Assembly: GCF_900460315.1 (NCBI RefSeq)
Contig: NZ_UHIO01000001.1
Location: forward strand, 1-64,000
Length of the DNA: 64,000 nucleotides
From: Veillonella criceti
Lineage (GTDB): Bacteria > Bacillota > Negativicutes > Veillonellales > Veillonellaceae
Reading direction: 5' to 3'
Shown here piece by piece: positions 54,243 through 62,614 of this stretch. A model generated the notes under the pieces. It did no database searches. It saw only the letters and a list, made by a program, of their open reading frames with translations, and was not told the origin of the DNA. Positions within the stretch are counted from its first letter, which is position 1. Each line of letters begins with the position of its first letter. The position numbers and the translations under genes are program-made.

Positions 54243-54968
54243 ATGTTAACAGTAGTAATATTAGCAAAAAACGAAGAATTAAATATAGTTGAAGCCATAG
54301 AGAGTGCTAAAAAAGTATCCTCAAAAGTCTTAGTGATTGATTCAGGAAGTGAGGATAGTACAGTTTTATTAGCTGAATCTGTTGGCGCTAAGGTAATTAG
54401 TCGTGAGTGGGATAACAATTTTGCAGCACAGCGTAATTTTGCATTAGAACATGTAGATACGAAATGGATATTCTATTTAGATGCAGATGAGAGGATAAAT
54501 GACGAACTTGCTAAATCAATAAAGAAATTGGTTCGTGAAGATAAAGATGCACTTTATGAAATTGAGCGTAGAAATAGTGCTTTTGGTAGAGAATTTAAGT
54601 ATGGAGTGTTGTCTTCTGACACAGTAAAACGACTATTTCCCACTCAAAAAGCTATATGGCAAGGAAAAGTTCATGAGTCGGTTGTAACTGATTTACCAAC
54701 TATAATGATTGATGGATATATTCAGCATTATACGTATAGAGATTTTGATCAGTATATTTCTAAGATGAATACATATTCATCTATTTGGGCAAGAGATAGT
54801 CATAAAAAAGTAAGTTTGTTAAAAGATACAATATTTAGACCTGCTTTTGCTTTTTTTAAGATGTATATACTGAAATTAGGTTTTTTAGAAGGTTGGTTAG
54901 GATTTATTCTTGCTGTAAATTATAGCGTATATACTCTTAATAAGTATGCAAAGTTGAAGATGAAATAA
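54243..54968 (+). CDS. Family 2 glycosyltransferase, WaaE/KdtX-like
   Basis: 241 residues. TVVILAKNEELNIVEAIESAK, VLVIDSGSEDSTVLLAES, FAAQRNFALEHV and WIFYLDADERIN mark the WaaE/KdtX branch of GT2, which adds hexoses to the LPS inner core in Gram-negatives. This fits a diderm envelope. GKVHESVV near residue 145 is another family block. It is 11 bases ahead of the next transferase gene, so probably co-transcribed. Confidence 0.87.
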   Translation: MLTVVILAKNEELNIVEAIESAKKVSSKVLVIDSGSEDSTVLLAESVGAKVISREWDNNFAAQRNFALEHVDTKWIFYLDADERINDELAKSIKKLVREDKDALYEIERRNSAFGREFKYGVLSSDTVKRLFPTQKAIWQGKVHESVVTDLPTIMIDGYIQHYTYRDFDQYISKMNTYSSIWARDSHKKVSLLKDTIFRPAFAFFKMYILKLGFLEGWLGFILAVNYSVYTLNKYAKLKMK

Positions 54969-54979
54969 AGGATATAGCA

Positions 54980-55948
54980 ATGAAAAAAATATCTGTAATA
55001 GTTCCTGTTTATAAAGTAGAAAAATACATACATGAATGTGTTGATTCGATTCTTAATCAAACGTATAAGAATTTAGAAGTAATTTTAGTAGATGATGGTT
55101 CACCAGATAATTGTGGCAAAATATGTGATGAATATGCTATTAAGGATAAGCGTGTTAAGGTTATTCATAAGAAAAACGGTGGACTAAGTGATGCTCGTAA
55201 TGCTGGTATTGAAGAGGCAAAGGGCGAAGTTATAAGTTTCATAGATAGTGATGATTATATAGATGCTAGTATGTTTAGCAATATGATAGAATATCTTGAA
55301 GATAATGATTTAGATATGGTTTGTGCCGATACTTTTATTGTAAGAGGAAATAGAAAGCGGTATAAATTACATTATAATAAAAATATCATTTATGATGGAA
55401 TAATAGCATTAAATAAAATATTAAGCGGAAGAATTGATAATTCTGCTTGTAATAAGATTTATAAGAGGGAAATAATAGCGGATATTAGATTTCCTATTGG
55501 TAGGAAATATGAAGATGTAGCAACTATTTATAAGTATGTTTTCAATGCAAAGAGAGTAGGATATCTTTCACAAGCGGTTTATTATTATAGAAAAATAAGT
55601 ACATCTATTACTGGCTCCTCTTTTAATAGTCAAAGTCGTTATGATTGCTTTATTGGTTATAGGGAACGTTTAGAGTTTGCGAAGTTACATCAATTAGACT
55701 GTATTCATGATTGTGAATTATTAGCCTTAGAAACGGCGTTATCGACATTAACAGTTTTTTATGCGCTAGGTGAGCATGAAAGCTCCGAACGTTATAGAGA
55801 AGTAATATCTTTTATTGAATCACATTTAAATATTAAACTTGTAGACAGGTTACGTAAAAAGCATAAGTTATTGCTATGGAGCTTTAAAAATTTTAAACCG
55901 TTACATAAGATATATGCAAAGTTATCTAGTTTATCAAAAAGGATTTAA
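54980..55948 (+). CDS. Family 2 glycosyltransferase
   Basis: 322 residues. KISVIVPVYKVEKYIHECVDSILNQTYKNLEVILVDDGSPD and FIDSDDYID form the GT-A core, and NKIYKREII with YEDVATIYKYVF are typical of EpsJ/CpsI-like capsule enzymes. It is paralogous to 48445-49368. It follows the WaaE-like gene by 11 bases and ends before a long AT-rich gap. Confidence 0.88.
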   Translation: MKKISVIVPVYKVEKYIHECVDSILNQTYKNLEVILVDDGSPDNCGKICDEYAIKDKRVKVIHKKNGGLSDARNAGIEEAKGEVISFIDSDDYIDASMFSNMIEYLEDNDLDMVCADTFIVRGNRKRYKLHYNKNIIYDGIIALNKILSGRIDNSACNKIYKREIIADIRFPIGRKYEDVATIYKYVFNAKRVGYLSQAVYYYRKISTSITGSSFNSQSRYDCFIGYRERLEFAKLHQLDCIHDCELLALETALSTLTVFYALGEHESSERYREVISFIESHLNIKLVDRLRKKHKLLLWSFKNFKPLHKIYAKLSSLSKRI

Positions 55949-56050
55949 TAGTTGTAAATAATCTGTAAAAACCTTGTAAAAATGGTATAATAGTCAAAGT
56001 TAATACATTATGAATGTAGGTTACTTAGTTAGGATAATGTAGGAGTTCTT

Positions 56051-58015
56051 ATGAAGTATTATAACCGTTTTTTATAAGGTTTTTTATTTGATATAAAGTT
56101 ATTTATTTGGTTCTTAATATTGTTAAGCGTATTTCGTTTGATTTTTGTTTTAATGTTCAAAAATCAATTAGTAGATGGTTTACATTTGGTCGATTTAGCC
56201 GCTGTGTTATGGTATGGATTGAGACTGAGCCTAAAAACGAGTGGTATTGTTTTATTAGTTAGTTTTTTATTAGCTACTGTTATAGGTACGATATCTTCGT
56301 ATTGGTTTAATAATATAAGTTATCGTATTAGACAATGGGTTGCTTATATTTCTACATTTATTTTTACACTTTTATTTTGTATTAGGATTCCGTATTATTC
56401 AATTTTTAATTCTTCTTTTAATTTAATGTTAGTCAATGGTGCTAATGATGATTTATCAGCGATTTTAGATACTGCGATAGAATCATATGGATTATTGTGG
56501 CGATTCCCTATAGCAATTTTATTAGGAGTTGGGTTAGCTTATATTGCATGGCTTTTTATTAGGAAACAATATAAGTGGCTCAATTCTTTAATTATTTTTA
56601 ATGAAAGGGAATTAAAACGATTTTTTTATGTTAAAATACTTGCTTGTTTTATTTTAGTAGTTGGTGGTGCTGTATTTTTGCGATATGGTGGCGCATTTTC
56701 TTATAGTGGGTCAATTAATTGGGAAAGTGCAAGTAGATTACATTCTAATTTATTAAATGAGGCTATTTTAGACGATGGACAAGCTTTGTATCGTGTATAT
56801 TCCAGTCAGAATCGGTTGAAAAAAGCTAGAACATTAACCGCAACTCCAGCTGAATTAAAAGAGATGATTCAATTGGTTGATGGAAATATCTCAGAAACAA
56901 CAATTGATGAGTCATTTAAACGAACGATAAAAAACTCATATTTAAAAGAACAACCCAAGTCAGTTATTTTTATTTTAGGAGAATCTTATGGGTTATGGCC
57001 ATTTTTAGATACTTTTAAAGGACCAGGGAATTACTTAGTTCAAGAAGCAGAGTCGTTAGCAAGGTCACCTAGAGGCATTCTTTTGGAAGGCCTAGCATTT
57101 GGTGCTGGTACAATGGGAGCTGTTAATGGCTATGTAACAGGACTACCCGATACAGGTTTATATCCTAATTATGAAAAAACAAGTTATAACCAAATATATG
57201 CTATGGGCATTGGTAATATGATGAAACAGTTAGGTTATAAAACTGTATTTTGGTATGGTGGTTTTGGTGCTTGGCAAGATATTCGCAAGTTTACTTTAGC
57301 GCAAGGGTTTGATGAATTTCATGAATCGAGCTCTTTTAAAAATCAACAAGGTAATGCATGGGGCGTACCTGATAAGGTGTTATTTCAAGAAGTTGAATCT
57401 TATATGCAACAATATAAAGGGGAAAAGGTGTTTCATTTTATTTTAACTACTAGTAATCACCCACCTTATGATATTGATGTTAAGCATGAAGGCTTTAATT
57501 TAAGTAAAGTGACTAATCATCAAATATCAGAATTGCCTCAAGATGATAAAAGAATTAATGAACTCGGTCATATTTGGTATGCTGATCATGTAATGGGAGA
57601 ATTTGTTAAGCGTACAGAAGAGCATAATCCTGATACTTTGTTCATTATTACTGGTGATCATAGTGAACGTTTTACATTTAATAAAGAAGTGGATTTTAGA
57701 ACAGCATCAGCAATTCCGATAATACTTTATGGTAAGGGAATAGATCATAATTGGTTGTTACCACAACCATATACAAGTGCTTTGCAATTAATTCCTACTA
57801 TTGCAACATTAGTAGGAAAATCAGGGGATGTTTATTATAGTTTATTGCCTAGTATGTTTGAACCAACATCTTTTGTATTTAATTATAATTTATGGTTAGA
57901 CAAAGAAGGGTATCATAAATTATCTGATGGTTTATCTAATCGTCAAAAAAAATATGTAGAGGCAATTAAAACGATAGCTATGTGGAGAATTATAAAAGGA
58001 AATAGTATAGAGTAA
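56051..58015 (+). pseudogene. LTA-synthase-like sulfatase-family membrane protein, in-frame stop at codon 9
   Basis: An ATG at 56051 with AGGAG upstream opens MKYYNRFL, then TAA (56075-56077), then the same frame continues GFLFDIKLFIWFLILLSVFRLIF to 58015. Starting downstream at the TTG at 56120 gives 631 residues. Membrane helices fill the first ~190 residues. The extracytoplasmic domain has the alkaline-phosphatase/sulfatase landmarks SVIFILGESYG, AFGAGTMGAVNGY (probable nucleophile Thr) and ITGDHSERF. Relatives transfer phosphoglycerol or phosphoethanolamine to surface glycans. Loss of the first helix may or may not abolish function. Confidence 0.8.
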
Positions 58016-58020
58016 GTGAG

Positions 58021-58064
58021 AAAAATGTGGCTCCAAGGAAAATTAACTTGGAGCCACATTTTTT
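58021..58064 (+). terminator. Terminator after the sulfatase-like gene
   Basis: AAAATGTGGCTCCAAG and CTTGGAGCCACATTTT form a perfect 16-bp stem with T on the 3' side. Confidence 0.9.
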
Positions 58065-58214
58065 GTATTAGATATTCCGAATATAAATTTATAAAAAAGT
58101 ATACAAAAATATAAAATGGTATTGAAAATATATTGTTTTAGGTGTAGAATATCAGTAAAGAAGATAAAAAAATATTTAAATGTATAATAAATTATATGAC
58201 AGGCGGTGATAGTT

Positions 58215-58580
58215 ATGAATTTAAAAAAATCAGTCATTCCTCATTATTCTTCATTTCTAAGAGTAAAGGGCGGTGAAACTATTTACATTTCAGGTCAATT
58301 ACCTATTGATACAGAGACGAAAAAGCCGGTATCAAAAGAAACGAAAGACCAGGTACGTCTTGCATTAAAAAAAATGGAAGACATAATTAAAACTCAAGGA
58401 GGAGATCGATATCATATTGTAAAGACAGTAGCATATACTGACGATATATCAAATTGGGAAGATATAAATGAAGTATATAATGAATTTTTTGGTGAACATA
58501 AGCCAACGAGAACAATTGTTGCGGTAAAGGAAATTCATTTCGGTGTTAAGGTAGAAATAGAGGGTATTGCAGTTATTTAA
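58215..58580 (+). CDS. RidA family protein (enamine/imine deaminase)
   Basis: 121 residues from the ATG at 58215, preceded by AGGCGGTGA; an in-frame GTG at 58206 is part of that site. GGETIYISGQLPIDTET, the ALKKMEDIIKTQGGDRYHIVKTVAY block and the conserved Arg in HKPTRTIVAVKEIHFGVKVEIEGIAVI follow the YjgF/YER057c/UK114 family. RidA clears reactive enamines made by PLP enzymes, which suits the PLP enzyme three genes on. The N-terminus departs from canonical RidA, so it may be a subfamily member. Confidence 0.87.
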   Translation: MNLKKSVIPHYSSFLRVKGGETIYISGQLPIDTETKKPVSKETKDQVRLALKKMEDIIKTQGGDRYHIVKTVAYTDDISNWEDINEVYNEFFGEHKPTRTIVAVKEIHFGVKVEIEGIAVI

Positions 58581-58598
58581 CTGAGGAGGATACTTACT

Positions 58599-59804
58599 AT
58601 GGGATTATTACAACGGTATCAAAAGACTTCATTATTGGTTAAATTATTAGGTGCTATGGTCATTGGTAGTATTATTGGTGTAATTGCAGGAAAGAGTATT
58701 TTATTTTTAGAGCCATTAGGAAAAATATTTTTACAATTATTAAAAATGGCGGCATTACCACTAATATTTTTTAATTTAATTGCAGGAATTTCAACAATGA
58801 GTGACCCTAAAATATTAGGGCGAGTAGGTAGTAAGATTATGGTATACTATCTCATGACAACAGCGTGTGCATTATTTATTGCTTTTTATATTGGAAACCT
58901 TATTGGGCCTGGCTATGGGTTACAATTGACTGAAGCTTTTGATGGAAAAGTAGCTTAAGTACCTTCTTTAATGGATACTTTAGTTAATATGATTCCAGCA
59001 AATATTTTTGAGGCATTGGCTAAAGGTTCATTTGATCAAGTTATAGTATTTAGTACTTTTGTAGGGATAGCTATTATTCTTATGGAAAAAGATGATAGAG
59101 AATATTTGTCTAATTTTTTTAATGTTACTTCAAGGATGTTATGTCGATTAGTTGGAGTTGTTATGGGTTATGCACCTATTGGTGTAGGAGTTTTGATTGC
59201 ATGTACTGTTGGTAGATACGGGGAAAATTTAGTAGGATTTCTTGGAAAGTTTTTAGTGAGTGTGTATATATGTATTATTGCTATGATTATTGTGTATATG
59301 ATTTTATTGACAATTTTTACTAAACGCAATGCTTTTTCCACGATAAAACTATGCTTGCCAGGAATGATGACGTCTTTCAGTACTGCTAGTAGTATGGCCA
59401 CAGTACCCGTTAATTTAGAGTGTGCCGATGCGTTAAAGGTGAGTAGATCTATATCAGGTTTTACAGTACCATTAGGGGCTCAAGTTAATAAAGATGGACA
59501 AGGAATATTAATTGCTTTAACATTTGTTGTGGCTAGTCAGTGTGTTGGTTTAGATGTATCTATGGATATGTTAATTAAGATGGTTGTATTAGGGTTAATT
59601 TTAACAACTGGTACTGGAGGGATGCCGGGAGGAAGTATTGTGAGTTTGACAATTATTGTTGATACTTTTGGTTTACCTTTGGAAGTTGTAGCTATTATTG
59701 CAGGGGTATTTACATTAGTTGATACAGGAGCAACAATGATGAATTGTTTAGGTGATTTAATTGGCACTACTATTGTTGGTGATAGTGAAAACGATGTCGC
59801 ATAG
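58599..59804 (+). pseudogene. Sodium/proton:dicarboxylate (DAACS) symporter with an in-frame stop
   Basis: 402 codons in one frame with TAA at codon 120 (58956-58958), where a Glu or Gln codon is likely in relatives. The first part has GAMVIGSIIGVIAGKSILFLEPLGKIFLQLLKMAALPLIFFNLIAGI. The second has the substrate-loop SFSTASSMATVPVNLE, FTVPLGAQVNKDGQG and the DTGATMMNCLGD segment of GltP/DctA transporters. About eight membrane helices are expected. The single base change divides the protein, so transport is probably lost unless the stop is a sequence error. The neighbours suggest an amino acid substrate. Confidence 0.85.
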
Positions 59805-59815
59805 GAGGGTTACGG

Positions 59816-60925
59816 ATGAAAAAGTTTTATGATATGATTGAGACTCCAGCTATGTTAATTGATGAAAAAATCACGCTTAATAATATAAAAATGATGCAAG
59901 AGTTATCTAATAGAAAAGGAGTGGCTTTAAGGCCACATATTAAAACACATAGAATGACATATTTTGCTAAATTACAAATGGAGGCGGGTGCTTCTGGGAT
60001 TGCTTGTGCAAAAATTGGCGAAGCAGAAGTGATGGCAAAAGCTGGTATAGAAGATATATTTATTGCGAATGAAATTGTAGGTATATCTAAGTATGAACGA
60101 TTAAAAATGTTAAACAGAAAAATAAAAACATTAAGAATTGGTGTTGATAATACATTTCAGATTGATCAAATTGAAAAAGTGTTTAATGGTGAAAAACCTT
60201 TGGAAGTTTTAATTGAATATGAAGTTGGAGAGGTAAGAAGTGGTATAATAAGTGATGAAGATTTATTGTTTTTAGCGAAGTATGTTAACTCAAAAAAAAA
60301 TGTAGTATTAAAAGGGATATTTTCTCATGAAGGTCATACATATAAAGCCTCTAGTATGGAAATTTGTAAAGAAAAAGCAGAAGAAGCATATAGGCGTACA
60401 GTTAGAGCAGCTGAATTGATTAGAGATGAGGGAATTCCTCTTGAAATTGTTAGTGTTGGGGCAACTCCGTCTATTATGAATGGTGCATATTTTGAAGGAA
60501 TTACGGAGTTTCGTTTAGGTACATATATATTTTTTGATTTAGGACAAGCATTGGCAATTAATGATTTTAGTAAATGTTCTGCATCTGTTTTAGCATCTGT
60601 TATTTCTAAACCAACTGATAGTCGTGTTGTTATAGATGCTGGTGCTAAGGCACTTGTATCACAAAATCGTACAGAAGGCATTTGTGCAACTAATGGATTT
60701 GGTTATGTAAAAGATTCAAATAATGTTAGGTTGAAAGGTCTTTTTGATGAACATGGAATTATTGAAAATAAAAAGTTTAGTCAAGAGATTAGTATAGGAG
60801 ATAAAATTGAAGTAATACCAAGTCACATTTGTCCGACTGTAAATTTGTATGATAAGGTGTATTTAATCAATGATGGCTATATTGTAAAAGAAATTCCTGT
60901 TGATTGTCGTGGGAAATCTCAATAG
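59816..60925 (+). CDS. D-threonine aldolase / D-serine dehydratase-like PLP enzyme
   Basis: 369 residues with AGGAGG upstream. A fold-type III (alanine-racemase-like) PLP enzyme: the PLP Lys is in LRPHIKTHRM near residue 43. GIACAKIGEAEVMAKAGIEDIFIANEIVG and the C-terminal metal-site segment IEVIPSHICPTVNLYDKVYLI, with conserved His and Cys, match the D-threonine aldolase/DSD1 group. It would split or dehydrate a D-hydroxy amino acid. It sits with RidA, a symporter and a YheO regulator, a coherent D-amino-acid use module. Confidence 0.87.
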   Translation: MKKFYDMIETPAMLIDEKITLNNIKMMQELSNRKGVALRPHIKTHRMTYFAKLQMEAGASGIACAKIGEAEVMAKAGIEDIFIANEIVGISKYERLKMLNRKIKTLRIGVDNTFQIDQIEKVFNGEKPLEVLIEYEVGEVRSGIISDEDLLFLAKYVNSKKNVVLKGIFSHEGHTYKASSMEICKEKAEEAYRRTVRAAELIRDEGIPLEIVSVGATPSIMNGAYFEGITEFRLGTYIFFDLGQALAINDFSKCSASVLASVISKPTDSRVVIDAGAKALVSQNRTEGICATNGFGYVKDSNNVRLKGLFDEHGIIENKKFSQEISIGDKIEVIPSHICPTVNLYDKVYLINDGYIVKEIPVDCRGKSQ

Positions 60926-61030
60926 GATAAAAACTTAATTCTAAGAATATTTAATGCATTCAAACTGGAAATTAGCTATAATGAATATAAAGTACAGATT
61001 AAAATATAAAATTGATAGTGAGGATATACT

Positions 61031-61663
61031 ATGAATGAGTATTTAAAAAGTTATTTTCCAGTAGCAGATATTATTTCTAATACCTTTGGCAATTGTTGCG
61101 AGGTGGTCGTTCATGATTTAACATCTCCAGAATCATCTGTGGTATATGTGGCAAATGGAAATATAACAAATAGACGTATAGGGCAATCTTTTGACCATTT
61201 AGTTCGTCAAGTTTTACTTAATAAAAAATTTAAAAATGATAGTGTATCTAACTATTATTTTGAAGGACCAAATGGAAGTCATATAAAGTCATCATCTGCA
61301 CTAATTAGAGAGCCGGATGGGAATGTAGTAGGAATGATTTGTATCAATATAGCTACTAATTTATTTGAAGATTTAAAGTCATTTATTGATACTTTTTTAT
61401 CTACTGAAAAAGATTCTATATTTCTTCAAGAGGAAGAAGTTCAACCTGATATTATGTCTGTAATTGATTCAATTATTGCTAAGACTATTGGGGCCTATGA
61501 TCCTCAAGGATTGAGTCGAAAAAAGTCAGTTGAGATTGTAAAATTTTTAGATGAGAAAGGAATATTTTTAGTAAAAGGAGCTATTGATAAAGTTGCTTCT
61601 TTACTGGGAGTATCTAAAGTCACGATTTATAGCTATTTGGATGAAGCAAAAGGCAAGAGATAA
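61031..61663 (+). CDS. YheO-type PAS/HTH transcriptional regulator (DauR-like)
   Basis: 210 residues. The N-terminal PAS-like YheO domain spans about residues 8-115 (GNCCEVVVHDLTSPESSVVYVANGNITNRRIG, then SSALIREPDGNVVGMICINI). The C-terminal helix-turn-helix is KGAIDKVASLLGVSKVTIYSYLDEAK. The family includes DauR, which controls D-arginine use in Pseudomonas. It is likely to sense a D-amino acid or related metabolite and control the genes upstream. Confidence 0.85.
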   Translation: MNEYLKSYFPVADIISNTFGNCCEVVVHDLTSPESSVVYVANGNITNRRIGQSFDHLVRQVLLNKKFKNDSVSNYYFEGPNGSHIKSSSALIREPDGNVVGMICINIATNLFEDLKSFIDTFLSTEKDSIFLQEEEVQPDIMSVIDSIIAKTIGAYDPQGLSRKKSVEIVKFLDEKGIFLVKGAIDKVASLLGVSKVTIYSYLDEAKGKR

Positions 61664-61723
61664 AATTTAAAATAATAATGGTGATTTTATAAGTAAATAA
61701 AGAAATAAATTATACCCCCCTTT

Positions 61724-61764
61724 AAGCAGAGAGATGATATAATAGTTAGCTCTCTGCTTTTGTT
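61724..61764. terminator. Bidirectional terminator between convergent genes
   Basis: AAGCAGAGAG and CTCTCTGCTT form a 10-bp stem with T runs on both strands, between the YheO-type gene and the HAD gene. Confidence 0.8.
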
Positions 61765-61780
61765 TATATTACTAAAAATA

Positions 61781-62452
61781 TTATTTATTAATCTCTTTCA
61801 AAACCTCTAGTATATCCTTTGGCTCTTTCACAATATATTCAGCCCCCAGCTCTCTCAGCACATCTTCATCTCTAAATCCCCAAGTGACAGCGATAGGAAG
61901 TAGTCCAGAGTTCTTAGCAGTAGCTAGATCTACTTCGGAATCGCCAATATAGATAGCTTCTTCGGGTGTGCTTTGTAATTCTTCAAGGGCTGCTAGGACC
62001 ATATCTGGTTCTGGCTTACGTTTGCGATTGGTCGTTTCACCAATAGCAACGGTAAAATACTCCTTAAAGTACTGATTATTCAGTGCCGTAACGCCTTCTT
62101 GTACTTTATTTGATACGACGGCTAATTTATAGCCGTCGTTTTTTAATGCCTTTAATAATTCATAAATGCCAGGATAGGGAGCTGTTTTATCGTTGCAATG
62201 ATCGGCATAATAGGCTTTAAATTCTTGTAGCATAGTGTCCTTTTCAGATTTACTAATAGGGGGCGTTAAAGTAGGTATACTACGGTCTACTAACTTAGCG
62301 AGTCCATTGCCTACAAAGCTACGGATTTCTTCATAGGAACGAGTTGGATACTTATGTTTGGTTAAGACATAATTCATAGTATCCATTAAATCTTCAAGGG
62401 TGTTTAAAATAGTACCATCACAATCAAAAATTATAGTTGTATATTGTTTCAT
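61781..62452 (-). CDS. HAD-IA family phosphatase (phosphoglycolate-phosphatase-like)
   Basis: 223 residues from an ATG with AAGGAGA upstream. Motif I is IIFDCDGTILNT, motif II lies in LAVVSNK, the Lys in RKRKPEPDMVLAAL, and motif IV in AIYIGDSEVDLATAKNSG. The cap is the alpha-helical C1 type, as in Gph and PpaX. The substrate is uncertain; phosphoglycolate or pyrophosphate are the usual guesses. It is convergent with the regulator gene. Confidence 0.9.
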   Translation of the reverse strand: MKQYTTIIFDCDGTILNTLEDLMDTMNYVLTKHKYPTRSYEEIRSFVGNGLAKLVDRSIPTLTPPISKSEKDTMLQEFKAYYADHCNDKTAPYPGIYELLKALKNDGYKLAVVSNKVQEGVTALNNQYFKEYFTVAIGETTNRKRKPEPDMVLAALEELQSTPEEAIYIGDSEVDLATAKNSGLLPIAVTWGFRDEDVLRELGAEYIVKEPKDILEVLKEINK

Positions 62453-62614
62453 GAAATATATCTCCTTGTTTTTTCAAGATTTATCTAAATTAAGTGTATT
62501 TCTTTTAGTATAGGTGAAAAAATGTACACTGTAAACAGAATTTCCCTCATAATTCAATTGAATAAGTATAGGGATTTAGTATATACTTATAAGAGAACAT
62601 AGGAGGAGTCTTTG

